Shown here: one piece after another, positions 1 through 9,521 of the stretch | How positions within the stretch are numbered: position 1 is the stretch's first letter | Layout: each line of letters begins with the position of its first letter | Notes under the pieces: model-generated | Told to the model about the DNA's origin: nothing | The model's input: only the letters and a program-made list of their open reading frames with translations | Database searches by the model: none | Assembly (NCBI RefSeq): GCF_014695715.1 | Contig: NZ_JACJOT010000016.1 | Span: forward strand, 124,001-188,000 | Source: Microcoleus sp. FACHB-68 | GTDB lineage: Bacteria; Cyanobacteriota; Cyanobacteriia; Cyanobacteriales; Oscillatoriaceae | Direction of reading: 5' to 3' | Length of the DNA: 64,000 nucleotides | Translations under genes and position numbers: made by a program

Positions 1-359
1 GTGTTTACCGTGTATTGAGTGGTTGAGTCAAACCGCCCCGCACCGGCATCCAAATCGTTAATCATTAGTACGCACATTTTGCCACGCACTTTAATTAACT
101 CTGCGGCTTCCCGATAGCGCAGGCGAACCAAACGTGATGGATCTCCCGCATCTGGACTTTCCAACTCGCCGGCAGACATATGAATGACTTCAATGCCCAT
201 CCTTTGGAAAATTTGTTCGCATTGAAAGGTTTTGCCCTCTCCCTTGCGTCCATGAATGCCGAGAATCAGCGGAACTCGTACTTTCGGAAGGTCTAAGAAG
301 TTTTTGGTGATGTGAACCGCAACTTTATCTAAAAAACGGGGAGAAATGTAATACGTCAT
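1..359 (-). CDS. rca: RuBisCO activase, N-terminal part (runs off left edge)
   Basis: The reverse strand is open from an ATG at 359 to the window edge, giving 119 codons. The product begins [20 protein letters not shown] and contains a P-loop (GRKGEGKT, about residues 47-54) followed by [10 protein letters not shown] and [16 protein letters not shown], a Walker-B-like segment. This matches the AAA+ core of cyanobacterial RuBisCO activase, which remodels inhibited RuBisCO in the cytoplasm or carboxysome. The C-terminal part, including any RbcS-like extension, lies outside the window. The gene is read leftwards and its promoter must lie in the AT-rich gap to the right. Family assignment is secure; whether the gene is intact cannot be judged. 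Confidence 0.9.
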   Translation of the reverse strand, partial: MTYYISPRFLDKVAVHITKNFLDLPKVRVPLILGIHGRKGEGKTFQCEQIFQRMGIEVIHMSAGELESPDAGDPSRLVRLRYREAAELIKVRGKMCVLMINDLDAGAGRFDSTTQYTVN

Positions 360-938
360 TGGTCTAATTTTTAGCGTTTGCTCTGATTTCCTTTATTGTT
401 AAGATTTTATGACACAATGACAGTTTTGTAGAATTTTTCTTAATAGCCGGTACAAACTCACAGTCGTAAAACGCAAAGCTACAGGCTACGAAAAAGCGAA
501 CTCAAGGCTTTTGACAAATAAACGGTAGGGAAGCAATCAATGAACTCTGCCAAAGAAAGGAATAACCGGCCTCGGCTTTGCCCAACCGACTTGATAAGCG
601 ATTAAGCACTTCAGATATTATGTAAGCTTATGAAACCTATAAAAACGCGAGGAACCGGCAAGCACATGATACGGCGTCACTCCTTCCTCCTTTTGGTATA
701 TTTAAAAATAAAAAATAATATAAAATCGTATTTTATGTTGATATATTTCAACAGCTTTGTTTTGAAAAAAATGATTTTAATCTAACAATTTTACTTGCTT
801 TTTTTAAGTTAAATATTTGTTTAACTGCATTGTTCTCTTTTTATACCCAATTAAATTATAAAAAATTATATTGGATAAAAGAATAAAGGGCAAACAAAAT
901 GCCCCTTACAAAGAGAAATTCTTTTTTTGACCTTTTAA
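360..938. other. Intergenic region, AT-rich, no gene seen
   Basis: This 579-base gap lies between the start of rca and the end of the rubrerythrin gene. The part nearest rca must hold its promoter. Bases from about 690 to 890 are very AT-rich and carry no convincing open frame. The right end holds the rubrerythrin terminator. No tRNA or recognisable regulatory RNA was seen. Confidence 0.6.
874..905 (-). terminator. Rho-independent terminator of the rubrerythrin gene
   Basis: Read on the minus strand, a GGGCA/TGCCC hairpin (888-904) with a 7-base loop is followed by a T-rich run (TTTATTCTTTTAT). It begins 34 bases past the rubrerythrin stop codon, the expected position and orientation. Confidence 0.65.
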
Positions 939-1676
939 TTATGCTGCTGCCTTCTCTTCCATGAGCGCAAACATCTTTTTAGTAGCGCCGCAAATCGGGC
1001 AAACCCAATCTTCTGGAATCTCTTCAAAAGGTGTGCCGGCGGCAATTCCTGAATCTGGATCGCCAACAGCCGGATCGTAAATCATGCTGCACTTTTTGCA
1101 GATCCAACGACTGGTGGCTGGGTTATCGCTGACAACTCTCGGTGCCGGCTTTTCTCCCTCTAATTCTTGTAACGCTTCAGTATAACGCTCTGCATGGAAT
1201 TGCTCTGTGTGTTTGAGCAATCCAAAACGTTGAGCTGCTTGCCGAAACATCTGTGCGTGCTCGGCAGATTCCGCCGCTTGAGCTTTAAATTCATTTGCCG
1301 CGCCACTGTCGCGATCTCGCTCAGCATCTGCTGCAAAATCCGGATACATTGTCTTGTATTCATACGTCTCGCCCTCAACTGCTAGGGAAAGACAGCGAGA
1401 CATAATTTCGTGTTTTTGGGCGTCAGATAAACCGGCTGCATCTTCTACAGCAAGTTCTGGATGCAACAAAGAAAAGTGGGCAAACGCGTGTTCTGTTTCT
1501 TGTGCTGCTGTTTCTTTGAATAACTTGGATATCTCCCCAAACCCTAATTGACGGGCGACTTCTGCAAAAAATAGATACTTCCGATTCGCCATAGATTCGC
1601 CGGCGAAGGCAGCTTCTAAGTTTTTAAAGGTATTAGAATTTGACAGATCCATTTCCTTGGATGAGTCTGGACTCAT
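939..1676 (-). CDS. rbr: Rubrerythrin (diiron domain plus C-terminal rubredoxin)
   Basis: This is a 245-residue protein with an N-terminal ferritin-like four-helix domain carrying diiron ligands (EAAFAGESMANRKY and ETAAQETEH) and a C-terminal rubredoxin domain from about residue 191 with four iron-binding cysteines (Cys193, 196, 226, 229; CKKC and CPIC). Rubrerythrins are cytoplasmic NAD(P)H-dependent peroxidases that remove hydrogen peroxide. An upstream in-frame ATG at 1709 exists, but the ATG at 1676 is preferred because AAGGGGAG lies about 7 bases ahead of it. The gene stands alone with its own terminator. A GTCAG/CTGAC inverted repeat at 1767-1782 lies upstream and could be regulatory; that is inference only. 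Confidence 0.92.
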   Translation of the reverse strand: MSPDSSKEMDLSNSNTFKNLEAAFAGESMANRKYLFFAEVARQLGFGEISKLFKETAAQETEHAFAHFSLLHPELAVEDAAGLSDAQKHEIMSRCLSLAVEGETYEYKTMYPDFAADAERDRDSGAANEFKAQAAESAEHAQMFRQAAQRFGLLKHTEQFHAERYTEALQELEGEKPAPRVVSDNPATSRWICKKCSMIYDPAVGDPDSGIAAGTPFEEIPEDWVCPICGATKKMFALMEEKAAA

Positions 1677-1870
1677 AAGTGTTCTCCCCTTGGTTTGTGT
1701 TTTCCTCACCGAGCAAGTTTCCCCTGCCCTAGTGGGTTGATTTTAGCGGCATCTTTGACTGTTAAAGTCAGGGTTAGCTGACGGTAAAAGATGCGCGAGG
1801 GGAATAATTTTGCAAAACCGGCACCCCATTTGCCCAAAAAGCCGGCACTGTCTACGTTAGTATTTTTTCC

Positions 1871-2728
1871 CTAAATTCCTAAAAACTCCCGCACCAACTT
1901 TAAATAAGTCGCCGGATCTTCAAGCATGGGAAAGTGAGCGGTTTCTCGTATCAAGGCAAACTCAACCTTATCACTGAGCGAGGCGGCGTGCCGGCCCATT
2001 TCTGCTGGGATAATTTGGTCATACTCACCGGCTACCAGCAGCGTTGGGACTTTCAATTGAGCAAATTCTTGCGGCATCACCAAAGATGCTTTCTCACTCA
2101 CCGAGGTAAAAATTGTGCCCATCGCCGCCGCATAATCTGCCTCCAGAAAATCTTCCATGAAAGCACGTCTCAAGTTGCCGGCAATACTGCGGCGCAGGAA
2201 CCGCGCCATAAACATCCGATCTGCAAAAGGAATGTTTACCAGCCATTTCGGGCGAAATTTGACCACATAGCCGCCAAATTTATGAAATGCCTTAAACGCT
2301 TTTTCTTCGTACTCAAAAACCCCACTGCACGTTAGAATCGCACGTTCCACTCGTTCTGGATAGCGGTTAAGAAACAGTGTCGCCACAGACGCCCCCATTG
2401 AATGGGCGTTGAGATACACGCGCTGTAGCTGCAAAGCGTCTAGCAACCCCAGCAAGTCGTCGGCATAGCTTTCCATTTCATAATCTAATTCTTCCTGCGT
2501 CTGCGGATCAGGCTGCTGCTGCTTTGGCAACTTGGAACGCCCAAACCCGCGCATATCATAAAGCAGGCAATCAAATTGATCAGCGAGTGCCTTTGCCGTC
2601 GTCTCCCAGTAACGAGCCGAGCCGGCCCATCCGTGCATAAAAACCATCACCGGCTTGTTTTCTGAAGCTGCCGGTGATTTAACCCATTCGTAGTAATGTT
2701 CGACTCCGCGAACCTGAATGTAGGGCAT
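1871..2728 (-). CDS. Alpha/beta-fold hydrolase
   Basis: This 285-residue protein shows the complete alpha/beta hydrolase plan: oxyanion motif MHGWAGSARYWE, nucleophile elbow AHSMGAS, an acid residue in GEYDQIIP and a late histidine in RETAHFP. The substrate cannot be told from sequence; esterases, haloperoxidase-like and C-C bond hydrolases share this pattern. The start is uncertain: ATG at 2764 adds 12 residues, while ATG at 2728 gives the more family-like MPYIQVRGVEHYYEW. Neither has a good ribosome binding site. It lies 91 bases downstream of clpX in the same direction and may be co-transcribed. Confidence 0.85.
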   Translation of the reverse strand: MPYIQVRGVEHYYEWVKSPAASENKPVMVFMHGWAGSARYWETTAKALADQFDCLLYDMRGFGRSKLPKQQQPDPQTQEELDYEMESYADDLLGLLDALQLQRVYLNAHSMGASVATLFLNRYPERVERAILTCSGVFEYEEKAFKAFHKFGGYVVKFRPKWLVNIPFADRMFMARFLRRSIAGNLRRAFMEDFLEADYAAAMGTIFTSVSEKASLVMPQEFAQLKVPTLLVAGEYDQIIPAEMGRHAASLSDKVEFALIRETAHFPMLEDPATYLKLVREFLGI

Positions 2729-2819
2729 CCTGAAACTGCTTGTTGCGAATAAAGTATGAAGCATTGAGTGTAGAGCGGGCGAAGCTATCTCACCAGATCC
2801 CTATTCCCAATGCTCCATT

Positions 2820-4160
2820 TTAAGCTGATTCCGGTTTAGGCAGCGAAGACGGATGCACTAAAAGTTCCGCTGTTGAGCGCTTCTCTACCATTTCTCGCGT
2901 AATCATACAGCGCGATACATCCTTGCGGGAAGGCAACTCATACATCACATCCAGCATCAACTCTTCCACGATGCCCCGCAGCGCCCGTGCGCCGGTTTTG
3001 CGGCGGTAAGCTTCTTGAGCGATCGCCCGAATTGCCTCTGCCTTAAACTCTAGCTGCACGTTGTCCATCTTCAGCAGCTTTTGGTACTGCTTCACGAGGG
3101 CGTTGCGCGGCTGAGTCAAGATTGCAATGAGGGCTTCCTCATCCAGCGGTTCCACCACCGCCACCATTGGCACCCGCCCGATGAACTCTGGAATCATGCC
3201 AAACTTCACCAAGTCATCGGGTTCCAGTTGCTTGAGAATATCTGTTGCGCGTTTTTCCTTGGGCTGACCTTCTCCAGGTTGAACAAAGCCCATTGATTTT
3301 TTCCCAATGCGCTGTTCAACTACTTTATCCAGCCCCACAAACGCTCCCCCGCAGACAAACAGGATATTGCTTGTGTCTATCTGGATGCAATCTTGATAGG
3401 GGTGTTTGCGTCCTCCTTGGGGGGGGACATTGGCGATAGTGCCTTCCAGCATTTTCAGCAGCGCTTGCTGTACTCCTTCGCCGGAGACATCCCGTGTGAT
3501 TGAGGGATTTTCGCTCTTGCGAGCAATCTTGTCGATTTCATCAATGTAGATAATCCCGCGTTGGGCTTCTTCTACATCCAAGTCTGCGACTTGCAGCAGC
3601 CGCAGCAGAATATTTTCGACATCTTCTCCAACGTACCCCGCTTCTGTCAGCGTTGTGGCATCCGCGACGGCAAAGGGAACGTCAAGAATATCTGCCAGGG
3701 TTTGAGCCAAAAGAGTTTTGCCGCAGCCGGTGGGACCCATCAGCAAAATGTTAGACTTTTGCAACTCCACCGTATCGTCAGGAGCGGCTTTACCGTTAAC
3801 TTTGGCTTGGGTGAAGCTCAGACGCTTGTAGTGGTTGTAAACCGCCACAGAAAGCACTTTTTTTGCTTCATCTTGGCCAATCACGTGTTCGTCGAGATAT
3901 TTCTTAATTTCTCTCGGCTTAGGAATTTGATTCAAGGATAAATTCCCAGACCGAGCTCGCCGCTTCTGAGGGGGTTCAGAACGCGGAGTCGGCTGGGGAG
4001 TTGCAGAGCCGGCATCAAACAGCTCTTCGTCTAAGATTTCATTGCACAGGTCTACGCATTCATCGCAAATGTAGACTCCCGGACCGGCAATCAACTTGCG
4101 GACTTGCTCCTGAGACTTACCACAAAAGGAACATTTTAGATGGGAGTCGTACTTGGACAT
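2820..4160 (-). CDS. clpX: ATP-dependent Clp protease ATP-binding subunit ClpX
   Basis: This 446-residue AAA+ unfoldase recognises and unfolds substrates and threads them into ClpP. The N-terminal zinc-binding domain has Cys10, 13, 32 and 35; Walker A is GPTGCGKT (142-149), Walker B is IIYIDEID (about 203-210), and sensor/arginine-finger sequence appears around EFIGRVP. Length and order are normal for the family. A Pro/Arg-rich linker (about residues 50-75) separates the zinc domain from the ATPase. The start is supported by AGAGG five bases upstream. It follows clpP by only 15 bases, so the two are almost certainly one transcript. Confidence 0.97.
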   Translation of the reverse strand: MSKYDSHLKCSFCGKSQEQVRKLIAGPGVYICDECVDLCNEILDEELFDAGSATPQPTPRSEPPQKRRARSGNLSLNQIPKPREIKKYLDEHVIGQDEAKKVLSVAVYNHYKRLSFTQAKVNGKAAPDDTVELQKSNILLMGPTGCGKTLLAQTLADILDVPFAVADATTLTEAGYVGEDVENILLRLLQVADLDVEEAQRGIIYIDEIDKIARKSENPSITRDVSGEGVQQALLKMLEGTIANVPPQGGRKHPYQDCIQIDTSNILFVCGGAFVGLDKVVEQRIGKKSMGFVQPGEGQPKEKRATDILKQLEPDDLVKFGMIPEFIGRVPMVAVVEPLDEEALIAILTQPRNALVKQYQKLLKMDNVQLEFKAEAIRAIAQEAYRRKTGARALRGIVEELMLDVMYELPSRKDVSRCMITREMVEKRSTAELLVHPSSLPKPESA

Positions 4161-4175
4161 ATCTGCCTCTCATTT

Positions 4176-4859
4176 CTATGCGCTAACGGCCTCTCCGGGG
4201 ATGGGAAGGCTCTGCTTTGATACCACCTGGTCAATCAGGCCATACTCTTTGGCCTCTAAAGCCGACATATAGTAGTCGCGCTCGGTATCGACTTCTACTT
4301 TTTCAAACGGCTGACCCGTGTGCATGGCCAGCAACTCATTGAGATTGCGTTTGATATATAGAATTTCTTTGGCTTGAATTTCGATATCAATCGCTTGCCC
4401 TTGAGCACCGCCAAGGGGTTGGTGAATCATGATCCGGGCGCTTGGCAAAGACATCCGTTTGCCCTTGGTTCCCCCGCAGAGGAGAAACGCCCCCATGCTT
4501 GCTGCATGGCCAAAACAAATGGTCACCACATCGGGGCGAATCTGTTGCATGGTGTCGTAAATTGCCATGCCGGCGTAAACTGAGCCACCCGGAGAGTTGA
4601 TGTATATCTGAATATCTTTTTCTGAATCTTCAGCTTCTAGATACAGCAACTGCGCCACAATTGAGTCTGCCACGGCATCGTCAATGGGTGTGCCCAGAAA
4701 CACGATTCTTTCCCGCAGCAGCCGTGAGTAAATATCAAACGCCCGTTCCCCCACGCCGGACTGTTCCACCACCATCGGGAGGACAGCATCTGCGCCGGAG
4801 CGAATCTCCAAGCGACTCAAGTTGATAAATGGGTCATTTTGGGACTGAGATACAAGCAT
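4176..4859 (-). CDS. clpP: ATP-dependent Clp protease proteolytic subunit
   Basis: This 227-residue serine protease has an intact triad: Ser121 in GHAASMGAF, His146 in MIHQPLGG and Asp195 in TERDYYM. It forms the tetradecameric chamber that degrades substrates delivered by ClpX. Cyanobacteria have several ClpP paralogues; the copy paired with clpX downstream of tig is usually named ClpP2 (established for Synechocystis). The N-terminus is about 20-25 residues longer than mature E. coli ClpP, so a short processed leader or a later start is possible. Confidence 0.96.
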   Translation of the reverse strand: MLVSQSQNDPFINLSRLEIRSGADAVLPMVVEQSGVGERAFDIYSRLLRERIVFLGTPIDDAVADSIVAQLLYLEAEDSEKDIQIYINSPGGSVYAGMAIYDTMQQIRPDVVTICFGHAASMGAFLLCGGTKGKRMSLPSARIMIHQPLGGAQGQAIDIEIQAKEILYIKRNLNELLAMHTGQPFEKVEVDTERDYYMSALEAKEYGLIDQVVSKQSLPIPGEAVSA

Positions 4860-5065
4860 AGGAGTTAACTCAAAGCGTGCAATTTAGCATCTAGCTGTTA
4901 AGGGAATTTTCCAGATGGTAGCAACGACTGCCTCTGGTATCTGTCACCATTATGCCGCAGCTAGATGGACTCTGCCGGTTTGTTTCGGGAAAAATGCCCG
5001 AATGGCTCACAAATCCCGCGACTCGCTCTTGCTTAAGAGCAAAGTTTGCGTCTTTTTCACCGGCT

Positions 5066-6511
5066 TCAGGTTGGCTCTCCAGAAGATGATACAGCCGGCT
5101 CATCTACTTGAGTGACTTCAGCCTCAAGAATCTGCTCTGATGCCGCAGCCGTTTCTTCTTCCTCAAGTTCGGCCTCATCTTTTTTCGTTAAAGAACCTTC
5201 TGGCAGCAGTTCGATGTTCGCGTTTTCTGCCAGCCATTCGAGGGTTTTTTCTCGCTGTAGCTCTGCTTGGACAAAATCGCGCACCCTGACTGGATCAATG
5301 GATTGACCGGCAAGCTGGGCCACGACTTCTTCGATCCGGGTATCAATCTCTGCGTCTGTCGGTTCGATTGATTCTAGCTTGGCAATTTCTTGCAGAGCGC
5401 GAGCCTGTTTGATGCGCTCAATCGCTTCCGGTCGTGAACGCTCCCGCATCTGGGGCAGGTTTTCTTCACTATAGAGCTGCTTGACATCTAGGCCGTAATT
5501 TCCCAGTTGGATGGCCATTTGCTTGAGCAGGTACTCGACTTCTCGCTCAATCAGCGTTTCCGGAATTTCCATTTCTACGTGATTTAAAAGCTCCTTGAGC
5601 AAGGCTTGCTCTTTGTTGGCTTTTGTTTCCTTATCGGCATCCTCTTTATATTTGGACTCGACCGATTCTCGCAGTTCTGCTAAGGTTTGGAACTCGCTGA
5701 CTTCTTGAGCGAAGTCATCATCCAATGGGGGCAGCTCTTTTTCTTTGAGGTCTTGCAGAGTAATGGTGAAAATTGTAGATCTGCCGGCCAGGTCTTCGCG
5801 GGTGTAATCTTCCGGAAACTGAACGGTAACTTCCTTCGTTTCTCCCAGATTCATGCCGAAGATGCCTTCGATGAAGCCGGGAATAAACTTGCCTTCTACC
5901 AATTCCACTTGAAAGTCGGTTGCTTGCGCTCCGGGAACTTCTGCGGTGGCTTCCTCTGCTGAGTCACTGGCAAACCGTGCAGTATAGTCAACGACTGCCA
6001 TATCTCCCTGCTGTGCCGGTCGCCCTTCTACCGGAATTAAGGTAGCCTGTTCCCCTCGGCGCTGTTCGAGAAACTTATCGACTTGGCTAGAATCTGGCTT
6101 GACTTCTTCAGCCTGTACCGTCAATCCTTTGTAGTCACTCACCTGAACTGCCGGCTCTACATCCACTGTGGCTTTGTAGGTTAGCGGCTCTCCGGGTTTA
6201 AACTGGGTGATCAGTTCCTCGAAGGACGTGAGGAGTTGATAGTTGCCGATCGCTGGAATCGATTCCTGCTTGATGGCTGCTTCCAGGCCATTTTGAATCA
6301 AGTCTTCCAAGGTGGCGGCTTTGATGCGGACGGTTCCTAAGCGCTGGAGCAATATCTGGCGAGGAACCTTGCCTTTGCGAAACCCAGGAATATTCGCTGT
6401 GCGGCTGAGGTCTTGAATGACCCGCTCGTAGGTCTTTGTAGACATTTCTGGGGGAATTTCGATTTCTAGGCCAACTTGGCTAGCTGGAAGCTTTTCCTGG
6501 GTGACTTTCAT
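5066..6511 (-). CDS. tig: Trigger factor, ribosome-associated chaperone and prolyl isomerase
   Basis: The start at ATG 6511 gives 481 residues beginning MKVTQEKLPAS. The frame stays open to 6697, but that extension is unlike the family. The N-terminal ribosome-binding domain contains the signature GFRKGKVP, the middle carries an FKBP-like prolyl isomerase domain (about residues 150-240, with GDMAVVDYTARF), and a long helical C-terminal chaperone domain follows. A Glu/Ala-rich tail ends the protein. It binds nascent chains at the ribosome exit. It is the first gene of tig-clpP-clpX, separated from clpP by 206 bases, so clpP may also have its own promoter. Confidence 0.96.
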   Translation of the reverse strand: MKVTQEKLPASQVGLEIEIPPEMSTKTYERVIQDLSRTANIPGFRKGKVPRQILLQRLGTVRIKAATLEDLIQNGLEAAIKQESIPAIGNYQLLTSFEELITQFKPGEPLTYKATVDVEPAVQVSDYKGLTVQAEEVKPDSSQVDKFLEQRRGEQATLIPVEGRPAQQGDMAVVDYTARFASDSAEEATAEVPGAQATDFQVELVEGKFIPGFIEGIFGMNLGETKEVTVQFPEDYTREDLAGRSTIFTITLQDLKEKELPPLDDDFAQEVSEFQTLAELRESVESKYKEDADKETKANKEQALLKELLNHVEMEIPETLIEREVEYLLKQMAIQLGNYGLDVKQLYSEENLPQMRERSRPEAIERIKQARALQEIAKLESIEPTDAEIDTRIEEVVAQLAGQSIDPVRVRDFVQAELQREKTLEWLAENANIELLPEGSLTKKDEAELEEEETAAASEQILEAEVTQVDEPAVSSSGEPT

Positions 6512-7251
6512 GGGCGCGTTCGTTTCAGACAACAGCTGTGATGGTTCTTGATCGGTTTTATTCGGTGCTTCACCGGCTGAGATTGCGTTAAAGGCGATCC
6601 TCCAGCAATGGAGGTCAACATCGCCTAGCAGCTCGCAGCCGGTGATGGGATCGGGCCGGACAAGACCGCTAGGTCTAACTGGGTATTTCCAGCCCAAACT
6701 TCCGGTTACGATCGCCGTTCAAATTTCTATCGTAACCGATCCAAACGCAGTATTTTGTTTAATTCTACGGCCTGCCCGTGACGGAAGTTTGAACGAGGCT
6801 CACCCCAGTGCGCTTAGCCGGCCTATCTCAGGCGCTGTGGTGGAGCTTGGAGCCGGATCAAGATTGGGTGACAATTTCTGTGATAAGCTTGTTAACCTAA
6901 CGACATCTTCTAAATTGCGTGATGAAAAAGCCAGTTAATTAGGCTCCTGGGCTTTAGGCCGGCCTAAACGCTTCCAAAATAGGCTAATTAAAGATAAATT
7001 TATAACAGCGTTGCAGTTTGAATCGGTTATTCTAGTTGAAATGCCCATAAAAGGCGCACTGGACGGGAGACTGTATCAGCAGGGTGTAAGGATAAGGAAA
7101 ATCCCCAGAAAAATATACTTTTTTAGATAAAATTTAATGGAAAATCAAAAGTAATGACTGCTAAATTTTAGATTTAATCAAGTTTTTTTTTGATGTTTCA
7201 AGATCGCGAAGTTAATAAACAATTGTGATGAGTTAACAGGAGGAAACGAAT
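6512..7251. promoter_or_regulatory. Divergent promoter region between tig and asd
   Basis: This 740-base gap separates two divergent operons and must hold both promoters. A perfect 9-base inverted repeat, GGTTACGAT (6704-6712) and ATCGTAACC (6729-6737), lies about 195 bases upstream of tig. The asd-proximal part (7090-7200) is AT-rich. No believable gene was found in it. Confidence 0.55.
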
Positions 7252-8298
7252 TTGCCTGAATCTTATCGAGTAGCAATTTTAGGAGCCACCGGCGCAGTTG
7301 GCACAGAATTGCTGGAATTATTGGAAAACCGGAACTTTCCCCTCAGCGAACTGAAGCTGCTAGCTTCCCCGCGCTCAGCAGGGCGGACTTTACCCTTTAA
7401 AGGTGAACAACTGCCGGTGGAGCCTGTGGAAGAGGGTGCGTTTGAAAATGTAGATATCGTTTTGGCTTCTGCCGGCGGTTCAACGTCGAAACAGTGGGCG
7501 CATAAAGCCGTAGCAGCCGGTGCGGTGGTGATCGATAACTCCAGCGCGTTTCGCATGGACCCCAACGTTCCTCTCGTCGTGCCAGAGGTGAATCCAGAAG
7601 CAGCGGCGAATCATCGGGGAATTATCGCCAATCCTAACTGCACCACGATTTTAATGAGTGTGGCAGTGTGGCCCTTGCATAAAGTTGCGCCGGTGCAGCG
7701 CATCGTTGCCGCCACCTACCAATCGGCAAGTGGTGCCGGTGCGCGGGCAATGGAAGAAATGAAAGCCCAAGCCCAAGCGATTTTGGCCGGGGAAACACCC
7801 AAAACAGAAATCTTCCCCTATCCCCTCGCCTTTAACTTATTCCCGCATAATTCCCCGCTAAATGATCAGGGATACTGTGAGGAAGAGATGAAGATGGTAA
7901 ATGAGACACGCAAGATTTTCGGTGCGCCGGCATTGCGAGTTAGTGCGACGTGTGTGCGGGTTCCCGTATTGCGTGCCCATTCGGAAGCCCTTAACCTAGA
8001 GTTTGACCAACCGTTTAGTGTGGCTAAAGCGCGGGAAATCCTCTCAGAAGCTCCAGGGGTTGAGTTAGTAGAAGATTGGCAGGCGAATTACTTCCCCATG
8101 CCCTTTGAAGCAACAGGTCGGGATGACGTATTAGTTGGCAGAATTCGTCAGGATATTTCTCATCCTTGCGGCTTAGAACTGTGGCTGAGCGGGGATCAAA
8201 TTCGCAAAGGAGCGGCTTTAAATGCCGTCCAAATTGCCGAATTATTGGTTGCTAAAAACTTGTTAAAACCGGCAGTTGCAATCGGTGCGAATAGCTAA
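7252..8298 (+). CDS. asd: Aspartate-semialdehyde dehydrogenase
   Basis: This 348-residue enzyme makes aspartate semialdehyde from aspartyl phosphate with NADPH, the branch point to lysine/diaminopimelate, threonine and methionine. It shows the N-terminal Rossmann motif GATGAVG, catalytic Cys130 in ANPNCTTI and the active-site stretch RVPVLRAHSE. The start is TTG, chosen because a strong AGGAGG lies about 8 bases upstream and the N-terminus PESYRVAIL aligns with the family. It is the first gene of the asd-dapA-rnj group, 124 bases before dapA. Confidence 0.96.
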   Translation: MPESYRVAILGATGAVGTELLELLENRNFPLSELKLLASPRSAGRTLPFKGEQLPVEPVEEGAFENVDIVLASAGGSTSKQWAHKAVAAGAVVIDNSSAFRMDPNVPLVVPEVNPEAAANHRGIIANPNCTTILMSVAVWPLHKVAPVQRIVAATYQSASGAGARAMEEMKAQAQAILAGETPKTEIFPYPLAFNLFPHNSPLNDQGYCEEEMKMVNETRKIFGAPALRVSATCVRVPVLRAHSEALNLEFDQPFSVAKAREILSEAPGVELVEDWQANYFPMPFEATGRDDVLVGRIRQDISHPCGLELWLSGDQIRKGAALNAVQIAELLVAKNLLKPAVAIGANS

Positions 8299-8422
8299 AG
8301 GTTAATCGCTAATTACGTCTTTTGTCCCTAATTACGAGTCCGGAAATGATTTGCAAACGGACAAAGGAAAAAGGACTGCTGCACAAAGGACAAGCATACA
8401 AAAATAACTTAGGTAGAAACGT

Positions 8423-9322
8423 GTGGTAAATTTTGGACGGGTTGTGACGGCAATGATTACGCCGTTCAAAGAAGATGGGAGTGTCAACTACGCAGTCGCT
8501 GAACAACTGGCAGCGCATTTAGCGTCTCACGGAACAGATGCTTTAGTCGTGTGCGGGACAACCGGCGAGTCTCCCACATTAAGCTGGGATGAAGAATATC
8601 AGTTATTTCAGGTTGTGCAACAAGCCGTTGCCGGTAAAGCGAAAGTGATTGCCGGCACCGGCTCCAATTCCACCACAGAAGCGATCGCAGCGACCCAAAA
8701 AGCCGCTAGAATAGGATTGGATGGTTCTTTGCAGGTTGTCCCCTACTACAATAAGCCACCTCAGGAGGGACTTTATCAGCATTTCAAAACGATTGCCGAG
8801 GCAGTGCCCGACCTACCGTTGATGCTGTACAACATTCCGGGACGCACAGGGCAAAATCTTCTGCCAGAAACCGTTGCGAGATTAGCTGAAATTCCCAACA
8901 TTGTGGCGATTAAGGAAGCGAGTGGCAACCTGGATCAAGTCACTCAAGTTCGATACGCCACCCCAGAGGAATTCAAGATATACTCTGGAGATGATTCCCT
9001 CACCCTTCCTATGCTGGCGGTAGGGGCTGCCGGCGTCGTCAGTGTTGCCTCTCATTTGGTGGGAGAACAACTCCAAGAAATGATCGAAGCATTTGAAACT
9101 GGCAAAACCGGCAAAGCCACTCAAATTCATCTGCAATTATTCCCCCTATTTAAAGCCCTGTTTGCAACAACCAATCCAATTCCAGTTAAGACAGCGCTTA
9201 AACTTCAAGGCTGGGATGTGGGTTCAACACGCTTACCCCTGTGCGATCCACCGGCTGAAGTCAGTCAAGCTTTATCAGCGGTGCTCAAAGAGTTATCTCT
9301 CCTGCAAACGAGCGTGTGGTAG
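8423..9322 (+). CDS. dapA: 4-hydroxy-tetrahydrodipicolinate synthase
   Basis: This 299-residue TIM-barrel enzyme condenses pyruvate with aspartate semialdehyde, the product of the upstream asd, to start lysine and peptidoglycan diaminopimelate synthesis. Visible active-site elements are GTTGESPTL, Tyr136 and Arg141 in YNIPGRTG, and Schiff-base Lys164 in IKEASGN. The start is GTG at 8423; [15 protein letters not shown] is typical for cyanobacterial DapA. Its place directly after asd is a functional pairing. Confidence 0.96.
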   Translation: MVNFGRVVTAMITPFKEDGSVNYAVAEQLAAHLASHGTDALVVCGTTGESPTLSWDEEYQLFQVVQQAVAGKAKVIAGTGSNSTTEAIAATQKAARIGLDGSLQVVPYYNKPPQEGLYQHFKTIAEAVPDLPLMLYNIPGRTGQNLLPETVARLAEIPNIVAIKEASGNLDQVTQVRYATPEEFKIYSGDDSLTLPMLAVGAAGVVSVASHLVGEQLQEMIEAFETGKTGKATQIHLQLFPLFKALFATTNPIPVKTALKLQGWDVGSTRLPLCDPPAEVSQALSAVLKELSLLQTSVW

Positions 9323-9521
9323 CGATCCAGGTTTTTTGCAAAATTGAATACTTTGAAGGCGATGCCTCACCCCTGAGCTTTCAGGAAAACTGTTATTTGC
9401 TAGATGTCAGTAGCGAATCGCTAATGACTAAAGAAGCGGATTAAGTGCAAATTAGCAATGAATGATTAGCTAAATTCATTTGCAACTGTTAACAACCAAA
9501 TTATCTATCAAAAGGATGTCC

